Of a stretch of DNA of 64,000 nt, positions 52,798 through 62,648 are shown in pieces. This stretch comes from Enterococcus sp. 9D6_DIV0238 (GTDB taxonomy: Bacteria > Bacillota > Bacilli > Lactobacillales > Enterococcaceae). The notes below the pieces were generated by a model. That model was not told the origin of the DNA. It was given only the letters and a program-made list of their open reading frames with translations, and searched no databases. The DNA is taken from contig NZ_CP147246.1 of the NCBI RefSeq assembly GCF_002174455.2, positions 3,291,001 to 3,355,000 on the forward strand, in the 5' to 3' direction. A program made the translations under genes and the position numbers. Position 1 is the first letter of the stretch; each line of letters opens with the position of its first letter.

Positions 52798-55401
52798 ATG
52801 AAGTATAAAGAATGGATCAAACATAAGGGCTGGGCATTTTTATTGAGCATTCTTTTACCGATCAGCATCATGGGCTTTGTTTATTTTCTTCTAGGAATTT
52901 ATCCAGGCAGCGAGAAAACGATTTTAGCTAGTGATGCTTTATCGCAAACGTCTAATTTTTTTGCCAGTTTCAACAATGCTTTACATGGAAAACAGAGCTT
53001 TTTATATACTTGGTACGGCTCTTTAGGGCTGAATTACTGGTCCTTTATGGCGTACTATATCAATGGTATTTTTAGCCCACTTGTTTATTTTTTTGATAAC
53101 AGTCAAATACCAGACGCATTGTATATGATCCTTTTACTGAAATTCGGTGCGATCGGCGGAACATTTTGGGTAATGAGCGATCGTATTTTCAAAATTCCCC
53201 AATGGAGCAAATTGATTTTGAGTGTCAGTTTTGCCTTAAGCGGATTTTGCGTTGCGTATTCTCCGCAGCAAATGTGGCTGGACGGGTTGATTTATCTACC
53301 GTTAGTTATTTTAGGGATTCACCGCTTGATGGATGAAAGAAAACCGGCATTATTGTTTATCAGTTATTTACTCTTGTTTTTATCAAACTTTTACATGGCT
53401 TTCATGATCGGTGTCTTTTCTTTTCTATATGTATTATGTCGATTTATATTAGCGCCGCAAACGTACAAAAAGACGTTGATCACCTATTTGATTACTTCGC
53501 TTTTAGCAGGCGGAGCTTCAATGGTCACTATTTTACCTACCTTACTTGATTTGAAAAACAATGGGGAAAGCTTAACTAAATTAAGTCGTTTGTTTACAAA
53601 TGATACAGGGATCTGGGATATTCCAGTCAAAACCATGGTAGGTGTCTATGATACTAGTAAATACGGAAGTGCACCGTTTCTGTATTTTGGTTTATTAGGA
53701 ACGATTTTTTGCCTTTTCTATTTTGTTAGTCCAAAAATAAAATTAAAAAATAAACTCGTATACGGCAGTCTTTTTTTCCTTTTGATCGCCAGTGTTTATA
53801 TTGAACCAATGAATCTATTTTGGCATGGATTCCATGCGCCAAATATGTTTTTATTCCGTTTTAGCTTTCTATTTTCTTTTTTAGGATTACTTTTAGCAGG
53901 GTTCGGACTGGAAAAAGCGACGAAAGAAGACGGTAATCGCATATTAAATATCGTTTTAGGCATCATTTTTCTTTATGTTTTGATCGTTTTCTTAGCGAAT
54001 CGCAAACGTTATGATTTTTTAGATAAAAATGCTGTCCTGGCTAGTGTCGTTTTTCTGATTGTTTACTTGCTGATTTTGTTACTGAAAGATCGCTTCAAAT
54101 CAAAACAAACTATTTGGTTATTTCTTTTAGTAGCTGTTTTCATCGGAGAAATGACATTGAATGCTCAAAAATTAGTGGAGGGAATTGCAACTGAATGGCG
54201 TTACCCAGAACGAATTGCCTACACTCAAAACTATGAAGATGTGCATCGATTAGTTGAATGGACAAAAGAGCAAAATGATACTTTATACCGCGTAGGAAAT
54301 CTCAACAGTAGTTCAAGAAATGAAAGTTTTATTCACGGCTACAGCGGAGTTTCAATGTTTTCATCGATCCGAAACCGTCATTCTTCAATGTATATGAATG
54401 AATTAGGATTTCGTTCAACAGGAACCAATTTAACGATCCAATATATCAATAACACGCTAGTGATGGATTCTTTGTTAGGAATCAAATACAATTTAGCGCA
54501 GAATGATCCAGATAAATTTGGCTTTACTCTTAAGAAAAAAGTCGGTAAATATGGTGTGTATGAAAATGAATTTGCCTTACCTTTAGGCATGCTGACGGAT
54601 AAAGGCATATACAAAAAAGATGTGGTAAAAAATCAAACAGAGTTGTTGCAGTATTTATCCGGCGAAACAGATTCGTTCTTCTATTTTTCTGAGATCAAAA
54701 CGGTCAAAGAAGAAAATGTTCAAGTTGAAGATCATGATTCTGTCTTATTTTACTCCAAAACAATGCCTAATAAACTGAGAACACTGACTTATTCAGTCGA
54801 TGTTCCGGCACGTTCACAAGCCTACCTTAGCTTGTACGGTCAGGGAACCGAGGTTGACGTCAAAATGAAAGTCAATGGTGTTGAAAGTTGGGCTGGTTTG
54901 GAAGGAACGGGGCAATATTATAATTTAGGCTACTATGATAAAGCTGAAACAGTAGAGGTCGAAGTCAGCTTCACAGGTGACCGGGTGGTCCATTTAGTGA
55001 GGCCGAATGCTATGTTTATCAACGTCGATACATTTAAAGAGGCGATTCAAAAGGTGAAGGAAAAAGAAGTTGACTTTAAAACAGATGGGCGTACTGCAGA
55101 GGCTAAGGTGAATTTAGATAAAGAACAAGTGGTCTTGACGACGATTCCTTATGATAAGGGATGGCAAGCCTACATTGATGGAGAAAAAGTGGCTATTCCG
55201 ACCTTCAAAGATGCTTTTCTTGCGTTGCCAGTCGCAAAAGGCAGTCATACGATCAAATTCGTCTTTGTTCCACAAGGGCTTAAACTGGGAGTGATTTTAT
55301 TTGTCAGTTGTATTCTTCTTTTTACTTTCTACAACTGGCAACTAATAAAAAAGAACAAACAAAGCTTAATAGTAATTGAGAATGGAGGGTACTATGACTA
55401 A
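52798..55401 (+). CDS. YfhO family polytopic membrane protein
   Basis: This 867-residue protein has 12-14 transmembrane helices, a large extracytoplasmic domain (about 470-830) and a final helix (about 830-850), as in YfhO. Signature regions are DALSQTSNFFASFNNAL and TWYGSLGLNYW. YfhO-type proteins belong to the GT-C-like glycosyltransferase group and are linked to glycosylation of lipoteichoic acid. Its place behind the WxL genes suggests surface glycan work. RBS TAGGAGG. It overlaps the next gene by 8 bases. Confidence 0.88.
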   Translation: MKYKEWIKHKGWAFLLSILLPISIMGFVYFLLGIYPGSEKTILASDALSQTSNFFASFNNALHGKQSFLYTWYGSLGLNYWSFMAYYINGIFSPLVYFFDNSQIPDALYMILLLKFGAIGGTFWVMSDRIFKIPQWSKLILSVSFALSGFCVAYSPQQMWLDGLIYLPLVILGIHRLMDERKPALLFISYLLLFLSNFYMAFMIGVFSFLYVLCRFILAPQTYKKTLITYLITSLLAGGASMVTILPTLLDLKNNGESLTKLSRLFTNDTGIWDIPVKTMVGVYDTSKYGSAPFLYFGLLGTIFCLFYFVSPKIKLKNKLVYGSLFFLLIASVYIEPMNLFWHGFHAPNMFLFRFSFLFSFLGLLLAGFGLEKATKEDGNRILNIVLGIIFLYVLIVFLANRKRYDFLDKNAVLASVVFLIVYLLILLLKDRFKSKQTIWLFLLVAVFIGEMTLNAQKLVEGIATEWRYPERIAYTQNYEDVHRLVEWTKEQNDTLYRVGNLNSSSRNESFIHGYSGVSMFSSIRNRHSSMYMNELGFRSTGTNLTIQYINNTLVMDSLLGIKYNLAQNDPDKFGFTLKKKVGKYGVYENEFALPLGMLTDKGIYKKDVVKNQTELLQYLSGETDSFFYFSEIKTVKEENVQVEDHDSVLFYSKTMPNKLRTLTYSVDVPARSQAYLSLYGQGTEVDVKMKVNGVESWAGLEGTGQYYNLGYYDKAETVEVEVSFTGDRVVHLVRPNAMFINVDTFKEAIQKVKEKEVDFKTDGRTAEAKVNLDKEQVVLTTIPYDKGWQAYIDGEKVAIPTFKDAFLALPVAKGSHTIKFVFVPQGLKLGVILFVSCILLFTFYNWQLIKKNKQSLIVIENGGYYD

Positions 55402-56365
55402 GAAACCAATAAAGGTATTACTGTTGTTCTTACTTCTTGTTTTTAGTGGTTGTTCAGCTAAATTAGCAGACAAAAAAGAATCTTTTGAGGCAAAAGGGAT
55501 CGATTATAAGATCCAGTTGCCGAGTACATGGGAAACAGTGACGGATTTCAAAGTAAAATACAGTAATGAAGCAGTATTTGGTGCACAAGATACCAAAAGT
55601 AACTCAACTTTAGTCGTCATGGGTCAAAGAAAAGAAGCAGTAACGCTGGATGAAGATTTTGGCAAGCGGATGCGAAAAGAACTGAAAGAACAGTATAACT
55701 ATAAAAAAGAATCTGAAATCTTTATGAAAGAATTTAAGGTTGGGAAATATAAAGGATACAAATATACCTTAGATACAATGTTTGAAAAGCGTTCAACTTG
55801 GCTGCATTTATACTACATTGAAACAGCGCACGGACTGCTTCAGTTAAATTATTATTCAGCAAATGATGGCGGCCATGAAAAAAGAGCGGAAATCATTGAT
55901 GAATCGGCACGTTCTGTAAAAGAAGTCAGTGATTCAGGAAGCGACACTTCTGATGAAACAGATGAAGTAGTTTTTAAAAACGAAACCCTTTCGATCGAAT
56001 TGACTGGTGTGATGAATTTAAATGGTGAAGGCAGCAAAAAATTACTTGCGTTACGCTATACAGTTGAAAATATCGGTGAACAAGATGTGACAGCTAAAAT
56101 TTGGGATGAAGCAATTCAGGTAACTCAAAATGGTCAAACCTTAGCCGAAGGCAAACTACCAAAAGAAAACACGATATTGGATATTCCTAAATTGATCGAG
56201 CAGAAAAATGAAGCAATTGCGATAGGAGCCAGTGCAGAAAGTGTGTCTTTATATGAGCTGAAGGATACAAGTGAAGTGACTTTAATTCCTTCAAAAGAAC
56301 GCTTTGCAGAAGCCGATGAGATTCCGATCGTCATAACGACTGCAGCAGAGGAAGGAGATAAATAA
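55394..56365 (+). CDS. Lipoprotein with C-terminal DUF5067-like domain
   Basis: This 323-residue lipoprotein has lipobox VFSGC with Cys at about residue 20. An N-terminal domain of about 150 residues is followed by an immunoglobulin-like DUF5067-type domain (about 195-320, with LLALRYTVENIG). ATG 55394 follows GGAGGG. It is translationally linked to YfhO and abuts the next lipoprotein. Confidence 0.82.
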   Translation: MTKKPIKVLLLFLLLVFSGCSAKLADKKESFEAKGIDYKIQLPSTWETVTDFKVKYSNEAVFGAQDTKSNSTLVVMGQRKEAVTLDEDFGKRMRKELKEQYNYKKESEIFMKEFKVGKYKGYKYTLDTMFEKRSTWLHLYYIETAHGLLQLNYYSANDGGHEKRAEIIDESARSVKEVSDSGSDTSDETDEVVFKNETLSIELTGVMNLNGEGSKKLLALRYTVENIGEQDVTAKIWDEAIQVTQNGQTLAEGKLPKENTILDIPKLIEQKNEAIAIGASAESVSLYELKDTSEVTLIPSKERFAEADEIPIVITTAAEEGDK

Positions 56366-57102
56366 TGAAACATAGAAACTATTTGTTTATACTTGCTCTA
56401 TTTATCTGTCTTTTATTAGCGGCAGGTTGCTCAGGTAAAAATAATGCAGCTGAGGTTGAGCATCAGCAACTGATTTGGCAAGAACAGCGAGAGAAGCCTT
56501 TTGGTACATTTGATTATCCAGAAATTTCAGAGGATGAGGCATTGGACTTGCTGAAAAATAAATTTGAGGTGAAGGTTCCTGAAATCATTCCACAGACTAA
56601 AAAGTTATTTGATGAAAAGATCATCACCACTAACCTTGAAGCAAAGAAAGCTGAGTACTCCCTCTATGCTTCTGGAAATGACCTTTTAGTTCGAGGGTAT
56701 TACCCTGTCTACAAAGGAGAAGAATTAATTGTTTTTGCATTAATCGATCTGAAATATTCGTTTGATAAAGAGCAAAAAGAAGTTCGTTTAGCTTCGCAAA
56801 GCTTGGCACTGTCAAATTATGGAAAAGAAGAGGCGTATCCAAAGGACAATTTCAATGAACTGCTATTGGAAGTGGCTCAAAACATCGATATTTCAAAGGA
56901 TACAGCTGATTTAGCTATCCAAAATTTTGAGAAAGATTACAAAGAAGTCGATAAACGACCGGCTTCAAAAACAGTGGTCGTCTATGGAAATGATGAAGAA
57001 GCGGAAGAAAAGAAACTAGTTTCTCAAACCTTGCGAGTTGGATTCAATGATAAACGAGAATTTAGAGAAATTCATGCGGCAATCATCGACTATACAGAGT
57101 AA
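56365..57102 (+). CDS. Lipoprotein, unknown
   Basis: This 245-residue lipoprotein has lipobox LLAAGC (Cys at about 22) and an alpha/beta domain containing two ALxLL-type segments. It overlaps the previous stop by one base (TAATG). It is not assigned to a family with confidence. The pair of lipoproteins between two large membrane proteins suggests one assembly. Confidence 0.75.
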   Translation: MKHRNYLFILALFICLLLAAGCSGKNNAAEVEHQQLIWQEQREKPFGTFDYPEISEDEALDLLKNKFEVKVPEIIPQTKKLFDEKIITTNLEAKKAEYSLYASGNDLLVRGYYPVYKGEELIVFALIDLKYSFDKEQKEVRLASQSLALSNYGKEEAYPKDNFNELLLEVAQNIDISKDTADLAIQNFEKDYKEVDKRPASKTVVVYGNDEEAEEKKLVSQTLRVGFNDKREFREIHAAIIDYTE

Positions 57103-57157
57103 AAGAATGATTCGTTATATAAGTGATTTGAGAGAAAAGAGGTGAGCTCGGATAAAG

Positions 57158-58816
57158 ATGGAACGGAATCGACAGCGAATACTCCTATTTATTGTGTTTT
57201 TGCTGTTAAGTATCATACCGCTGCTATTTACTCATATAGGAAAAGAAGTCATGTATCGAGGGGATGATCTTTATTTTCATCTCAATCGAATCGAAGGCTT
57301 AGCTTTGGGCATAAGAAATGGAGATTATAGTCCTAAAATCAACTATTTTTTTCTCTATGGGATGGGTTATGGCTCACCAATATTTTATTCAGATATTTTC
57401 CTTTATCCGGCTAGTTTGCTGAGGATATTGGGTCTGTCAATAAGCAATAGTTATATTATTTTCTTGATAGGGATAAATTTTATGACTTATTTGATTGCTT
57501 ATTATAGTTTTCTTTTTTATAAAAAAGTCCCTTTTCAAGCATTTCTTTTTGCTGTTTTATATGGGACAGCTTCTTACCGCTTAAGTGACTTGACGGAAAG
57601 AGCTGCTTTAGGAGAAGTATTGGCCCTTACGTTTATTCCGCTAGCATTTGTCGGTATGTGGTCAATTTTTGAAGGAGACAGGGATAAATTTTATTTGTTA
57701 TCTCTGGGAATGTCAGCCTTGATTTTAAGCCATGTATTAAGTGCGTTTATCTTTAGTCTATTTGTTTTAGTTTACTTACTATTTAATATACGTCATATAA
57801 TCAGTGAAAAAACAAGATTAGTTGCCTTTTTTAAAGCAATTGGACTAACGATATTATTATGCCTAGGTTTTCTCGTGCCGTTGGCTGAACAAGTCGTACA
57901 GCAATCATTCACATTTCAAACAAATCAAGTAACACAGCTTAGTCAGGAAGTTGGAACGATCGTCGATTATTTGAACATTGCTATTCGAAATAGTGGGTTT
58001 AATAACATAGGGCTGTTGATGATCGGGTTACTATTTTTCCTAGGATTAAATTACAGTAGTTTTTCTAAACGAGCGAAACAATTACTTATGATCGCAGGCT
58101 TATTTTTATTTGCCTCAACGAGTTTCTTTCCTCATAGATTATTGGATAATACATTAATGAACGCGATTCAATTTCCTTGGCGCTTATTTTCGATCGTTAC
58201 TTTTTGTATTTGCTGGTTATTTGCAGAAAATTATTCTTTGATCATAAAAAAAGAGTACTGGAGAAAATTACTTTCATACGGTGTTATGGCGATAGCTCTG
58301 GTACTTGTGTTTACGCATGGTTTTTTTGTGGCAGATGTTGAGCGGTTGGTTACCAAAGATCAGATTGAGCAGTTGCCTTCAACATTTTTAGGATGGGGCA
58401 ATGAATATATCCCTTCTGATACTGATCTTCAGGAATTGATTCAAGCACCTAAAACGATCCGCAATAGTAAAGGGATCAAACTAGAAAATGTCACCTTTGA
58501 TTATGGCGCAGTCGACTTGGATTATCAGATAGATGAAAAAGATTCAAAAGAAGCGATCGTTTTCCCTTTCATTTATTACAAAGGCTATCAAGCTAAGGTG
58601 AATGGAAAAATGCTGGAAGCATACAATAGTCCAACTTTTCCAGGCCTTAGTGAGCTACGTTTGAGTGGAAAAGGAACTGTTCACTTTGCCTATTACTGGA
58701 CAAAGCTTCAACTACTGTCAGCTGCTATTTCAACAGGAACTTTGTTGTTTCTAGTCGTCTGGCTATCGAAGCAGAACAACAAGAAACAGAAAATAGTAAA
58801 TGAAAAAAACGAATGA
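57158..58816 (+). CDS. Second YfhO-like polytopic membrane protein
   Basis: This 552-residue protein has about 12 helices, the N-terminal GDDLYFHLNRIEGLALGI motif shared by membrane proteins annotated as YfhO-like or PTPS-related, and a small outer domain (about 410-510) before a final helix. The start is taken as ATG 57158; GAGGTGAGC lies upstream. It is shorter than the YfhO at 52798. A glycosyl-transfer role is inferred only from fold. Confidence 0.78.
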   Translation: MERNRQRILLFIVFLLLSIIPLLFTHIGKEVMYRGDDLYFHLNRIEGLALGIRNGDYSPKINYFFLYGMGYGSPIFYSDIFLYPASLLRILGLSISNSYIIFLIGINFMTYLIAYYSFLFYKKVPFQAFLFAVLYGTASYRLSDLTERAALGEVLALTFIPLAFVGMWSIFEGDRDKFYLLSLGMSALILSHVLSAFIFSLFVLVYLLFNIRHIISEKTRLVAFFKAIGLTILLCLGFLVPLAEQVVQQSFTFQTNQVTQLSQEVGTIVDYLNIAIRNSGFNNIGLLMIGLLFFLGLNYSSFSKRAKQLLMIAGLFLFASTSFFPHRLLDNTLMNAIQFPWRLFSIVTFCICWLFAENYSLIIKKEYWRKLLSYGVMAIALVLVFTHGFFVADVERLVTKDQIEQLPSTFLGWGNEYIPSDTDLQELIQAPKTIRNSKGIKLENVTFDYGAVDLDYQIDEKDSKEAIVFPFIYYKGYQAKVNGKMLEAYNSPTFPGLSELRLSGKGTVHFAYYWTKLQLLSAAISTGTLLFLVVWLSKQNNKKQKIVNEKNE

Positions 58817-58992
58817 TCGAAAGGGCTATGTTGCCTACCGCACAGGTAATCAACATGGCTTTTTTGATATGTTCTATTTTTTACAGGAAACAATTCACCA
58901 AAATAAAAAATCAAAATATATAATCGTCTTCTTTATGCTATACTTAATCAAGCGAATAAAATGGAAAATGAATTGTAAGGGGAGAATAAGTA

Positions 58993-59844
58993 GTGAACGT
59001 TGTTTTTTGTGATATAGATGGTACTTTTCAAGAGATGGGTCAAGAAATTCCGCAAGTTAATTTTGACGCAATTTATGCGCTTCAAAAACAAGGAGATCAT
59101 TTTGTGTTTATCAGTGGACGTGGTTTTGCGCAATTAGAAGAATTGATGAATCAGCTTGATAGTGAATGTGATATGATTTTTAGTAATGGTGGTGGTCACA
59201 AATTAGTCGGTCAGCCAGTTGAGTATAACCATTGTTTGCCTTTGGATGAATGCAAAAAAGCGATCACGATTTTGGAGGATCGCAACATTTTTTATCATCT
59301 TCATACGAACGAAGGAATCATTTTAAAACCAGTAGAGAATTATGAAGATAATATTTTAGCTTTGAGAGAAAAACTTGCGCCAATGGGAGACATTGGAAAG
59401 CAAATCATGGATTTTAAAGAAAACTTCTTTAAAACAGAATGCAATCATGTAGAGGATCCATTGGCCTATTTAGTAGAGCATCCTGAGGTGAAAGTAATGA
59501 AGATCGAATTGATGGAAGCAAGTGATGCCGAACATGAGAATTTACGTAGATTATTGGGAAGCGATACCGCGTATGTCTTTTCTTCATTTACGCAGTGTCT
59601 AGAAGTTGTCGATCCAAAAAGCAGCAAAGGTTATGCGATCAATGAATTTATGAGTGCTTATCCAGATGCGGTCAGCTATGGCATTGGAGACGGAGAAAAT
59701 GATTTGGCGATGCTGGAAGCTGTTGATGTTTCGCTTGCGGTGGGTAACGCGTTGGATATCGTCAAAGAACAATGTGATCGAGTGATTGGCGACTGCGCTG
59801 ATGGAGGCGTGGGAAAATTTATTTTTGAAGAATTAATAAAATAA
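58993..59844 (+). CDS. Cof-type HAD-IIB phosphatase
   Basis: This 283-residue cytosolic phosphatase has motif I FCDIDGTF with the nucleophile Asp8 and motif IV GIGDGENDLAML near residue 234; ISGRG is motif II. GTG 58993 follows AAGGGGAG. Sugar phosphates and flavin or PLP phosphates are typical substrates; none is indicated here. Confidence 0.9.
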   Translation: MNVVFCDIDGTFQEMGQEIPQVNFDAIYALQKQGDHFVFISGRGFAQLEELMNQLDSECDMIFSNGGGHKLVGQPVEYNHCLPLDECKKAITILEDRNIFYHLHTNEGIILKPVENYEDNILALREKLAPMGDIGKQIMDFKENFFKTECNHVEDPLAYLVEHPEVKVMKIELMEASDAEHENLRRLLGSDTAYVFSSFTQCLEVVDPKSSKGYAINEFMSAYPDAVSYGIGDGENDLAMLEAVDVSLAVGNALDIVKEQCDRVIGDCADGGVGKFIFEELIK

Positions 59845-59871
59845 ATAGTTATGTTGGTAAAAGGAGAACGA

Positions 59872-61059
59872 ATGGAAAATATAAAAGAACAGATTCATCG
59901 CGATCTTGACTATTACAAATCAGGGATCCGACAACTTTATCAAAGGAGCTATCAGCTGTATATATTTGGACTGATTGCTGTAATGCTTTTGACTGTCACA
60001 GGGATAGGTGTTTCAACTGCTATTTTGAGGGGGATTTTAGTACTTGTTTTTATTAGTGAAGTTGTCGGCTTGCTATATTTGCTTCGCTTTTTAAAAGAAG
60101 CTTCCTTTGAAAGCTATTTTAAGGAAATTCCAGAAAAATTGATCGAGGCGTTTCCGGTGATGCAGGAAAGTGCGCCGCAAGAAGATAATCAAGCCTATTA
60201 TTTTTTAGATAGCCAGGGCGAATTGATCAAATTAAACAAGAAAAATATTCGTAATTTTCCTTCGGCTATCAAACAATATACATTACTAGTAGGTTTCAAC
60301 TATGAAACAGATAAAGTTAGATTTGAGCAGCCGCTGCATTTTTATTACTATGATATTACAGCGATCACACACTCAGACAGCTATAAAAAAGAAGTGTTGA
60401 AGAATACTAATTTCTTGGCAAAACGCCGAAAAAGAAGGATTCGTACAATTATCTTGACGTTGATCGGTATTGTTCTAGCGAGTGCTGTGGTCTATTTTGG
60501 AGCAAAAACTTATTTTAACGATAATGGTTCTTCAATTTTTGAAAATCGATTACGAGATGAGGCTGATTTCGATAACGATGAACAAAAAACGATGATTCAG
60601 TCAATGGACATATCAAGAGGAAATGAGACTGTCACATTAACGCTGCCTCAGGAACTTCATGATCAATCTGGCTATTTTATGGATATTGCTGATGAAGATG
60701 GATATTCATATCAATCGTTTATGAGCGAAACCTATTTTATCGATGTTAGCATGATAGAGAAAGCTACATACGGTAGTTTTTCCGAGTATTTGAAAAAGGC
60801 AGCTCAAACGAGAGCTGAATCTCCGGTCGATAAAAAAACGGAAAAAATTCATGAAGATTTTTTTATTACTGAATATCGTGAAGAAGCAAAACAAGATGCT
60901 GAACAAGGTCAAATGATGGTGTATTATTTTGAATCAGAGGAGAATTATGGTTCGATCAGCCTGAGTTTCAAGGATGCTGATGAGCTGAACTTACCTGCTG
61001 ATACAGCCTTGAGCATACTAAAAGAGCTTAAATTTGAGCGAAAAGAGAATATACTATAA
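59872..61059 (+). CDS. Membrane protein, unknown
   Basis: This 395-residue protein has two helices at about 31-75, a cytosolic domain (about 80-190), a third helix (about 198-222) and an outer domain of 170 residues rich in Glu, Asp and Ser. ATG 59872 is preceded by AAAGGAG, while the frame opens at 59851. Family not recognised. It is probably in one operon with the HAD gene. Confidence 0.72.
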   Translation: MENIKEQIHRDLDYYKSGIRQLYQRSYQLYIFGLIAVMLLTVTGIGVSTAILRGILVLVFISEVVGLLYLLRFLKEASFESYFKEIPEKLIEAFPVMQESAPQEDNQAYYFLDSQGELIKLNKKNIRNFPSAIKQYTLLVGFNYETDKVRFEQPLHFYYYDITAITHSDSYKKEVLKNTNFLAKRRKRRIRTIILTLIGIVLASAVVYFGAKTYFNDNGSSIFENRLRDEADFDNDEQKTMIQSMDISRGNETVTLTLPQELHDQSGYFMDIADEDGYSYQSFMSETYFIDVSMIEKATYGSFSEYLKKAAQTRAESPVDKKTEKIHEDFFITEYREEAKQDAEQGQMMVYYFESEENYGSISLSFKDADELNLPADTALSILKELKFERKENIL

Positions 61060-61065
61060 AAAAAG

Positions 61066-61097
61066 TGGTCAAAAGTCAGAGCTTTTGACCATTTTTT
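61066..61097 (+). terminator. Terminator after 59872 gene
   Basis: TGGTCAAAAG pairs with CTTTTGACCA, then a T run follows. Confidence 0.88.
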
Positions 61098-61098
61098 C

Positions 61099-61139
61099 AA
61101 AAACGAGCACTACGCAAATCGTAGTGCTCGTTTTTTACT
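61099..61139. terminator. Second terminator, usable from both strands
   Basis: AAAACGAGCACTACG pairs with CGTAGTGCTCGTTTT around 5 nt, with A and T runs at the ends. It also closes the convergent MerR gene. Confidence 0.88.
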
Positions 61140-61212
61140 CTAATTATTCGACTTTTGACTTAGCCGTTTTTGATTTAGAAGTACTGTTTTGCATTTGATC
61201 TGTATATTGTTC

Positions 61213-61971
61213 CTATTTCGCAAACTCTTGGATGATCTGATTCAATGTTTCGGCAGCTCTGTCACCAACACGATCATTGTAATAAGCAGCAAAACGTTCA
61301 TCGCCAACATACATTTGACCTAGTCCTCTGTGCATTTCAACAGAATAGTTAGGGGAAGTGATCATCAGCCATTCTCTGTGTTTTGAAAATACAGTTTTTG
61401 CTTCATCCGATTGATACTCGTTTGTTTGTATGACTATTTTCAAAGCATCAAACATTTCTTTTTCAATGCGCTCCATTTTTTCAACTTCTGCTTCACTTAA
61501 ATTTAGCCACTGCTTATTTGAAGCGGCTACAGTTTCTTCTCCGTATTTTTCACGGATTTCTTTTCCATATCGTTCTTCATTTTCTTGTAGCTTTTGTTGT
61601 TTAAAGCCAATAAATTTTTCTTTATCAGTCATATTTATCTCTCCTTTTTGATAGTGGATCGTTTTTTCTACAGTCAGGATCAGATGATCGATCATCGTTC
61701 GTTTTTCTAAAAGCTGCTCATAGTGTTCCTGTAATGCTTTTTGAGGATCATAATGAGGATCATTTAACAACTTTTGGATATCCTCAAGCTTCATCTCTAG
61801 CGAGCGGTAAAAAAGAATTTGCTGAAGACGATCGATTTCTTTTGTACCATATATACGATAACCGGAAGAATTGATGCGCGCAGGGTTCAATAAGCCGATT
61901 TCGTCATAGTAGCGTAATGTTCGTGTACTGATTCCGGATAATTCAGCAACTTTTTTGATTGTATATTCCAT
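61213..61971 (-). CDS. MerR/TipAS-type transcriptional activator
   Basis: This 252-residue regulator has a MerR helix-turn-helix (YTIKKVAELSGISTRTLRYYDEIGLL), a dimerisation helix (about 75-110) and a TipAS drug-recognition domain (about 145-250). TipA-like proteins bind thiopeptides and related compounds and activate their own promoter. ATG 61971 follows AGGAGGG; the frame extends to 61998 upstream of it. Confidence 0.92.
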   Translation of the reverse strand: MEYTIKKVAELSGISTRTLRYYDEIGLLNPARINSSGYRIYGTKEIDRLQQILFYRSLEMKLEDIQKLLNDPHYDPQKALQEHYEQLLEKRTMIDHLILTVEKTIHYQKGEINMTDKEKFIGFKQQKLQENEERYGKEIREKYGEETVAASNKQWLNLSEAEVEKMERIEKEMFDALKIVIQTNEYQSDEAKTVFSKHREWLMITSPNYSVEMHRGLGQMYVGDERFAAYYNDRVGDRAAETLNQIIQEFAK

Positions 61972-61993
61972 CTTTTTCCCTCCTGTGTAACTA

Positions 61994-62024
61994 AGCATAA
62001 ACCTTTACCTAACGTGAAGGTCAA
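61994..62024 (-). promoter_or_regulatory. MerR-type promoter of the TipAS regulator
   Basis: On the minus strand TTGACC (62024-62019) and TATGCT (61999-61994) are spaced by 19 bp. The spacer carries the dyad ACCTT...AAGGT, the usual autoregulatory MerR site. Confidence 0.78.
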
Positions 62025-62134
62025 GTCTTTTATTTACAATAACATATAAAATCTCTGATTTACAAATAGGCAAAGAAAGAGTAAAATTTATGTAAGGTTA
62101 ATCAGACAGGGATAGTTGAAAAGGAGCTACATAT

Positions 62135-62491
62135 ATGAAATTGATCGAAACACCAATAAATAAAAATTTGAATTTAGAATATTTTTATCCAAATATCACA
62201 AAATTTGTTTTTGGTTCTAAAGCAATCAAGTTTTTTAAATTATATGCACTAGACCGAACACAGATCGTTTATGCGGATGCCTATGATAAAATCGACATCA
62301 TCATGATCAATACGAAGAAAAAAATTGCAAAAGCGGAAGTTGACTTTGTGATCAAAAGACTCTTGAATGCAACAAGAGAAGATGTCGATGTACATATCGG
62401 CATAAAAAATAAAATGACTGAAGCAGGCTATTCTTTTAGTGCACCTAGAAAGGATATCATTGTAATTCAAAAAAATGTTTATGCTGAGTAA
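62135..62491 (+). CDS. Small cytosolic protein, DUF1827-like
   Basis: This 118-residue protein is alpha/beta with a positively charged middle (INTKKKIAKAEVDFVIKRLL). Size and start (MKLIETP) resemble the DUF1827 family of lactobacillales; I am only moderately sure. RBS AAAGGAG. It is monocistronic, with its own terminator. Confidence 0.7.
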   Translation: MKLIETPINKNLNLEYFYPNITKFVFGSKAIKFFKLYALDRTQIVYADAYDKIDIIMINTKKKIAKAEVDFVIKRLLNATREDVDVHIGIKNKMTEAGYSFSAPRKDIIVIQKNVYAE

Positions 62492-62494
62492 GTA

Positions 62495-62541
62495 AAAGCA
62501 CCAAAAAGGGAAAATAGCGATTGCCCTTTTTGGTGCTTTTA
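62495..62541 (+). terminator. Terminator after DUF1827-like gene
   Basis: AAAAGCACCAAAAAGGG pairs with CCCTTTTTGGTGCTTTT, a 17-bp perfect stem. Confidence 0.9.
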
Positions 62542-62648
62542 CTTTATCAACGAATGAACGATTCGCTTATAACTAAAAAGTAGAAAATCAGTAGGCTTTC
62601 GTTTCCATTTTTGTTAAAATAGAAGCACAATGAAAGGAAGAGTGAAAA

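Noticed and set aside
58800..59012. 70-codon plus-strand ORF between the second YfhO-like gene and the HAD gene
   Set aside because: It overlaps the stop of one gene and the start of the next, has no RBS, and its composition is not protein-like.
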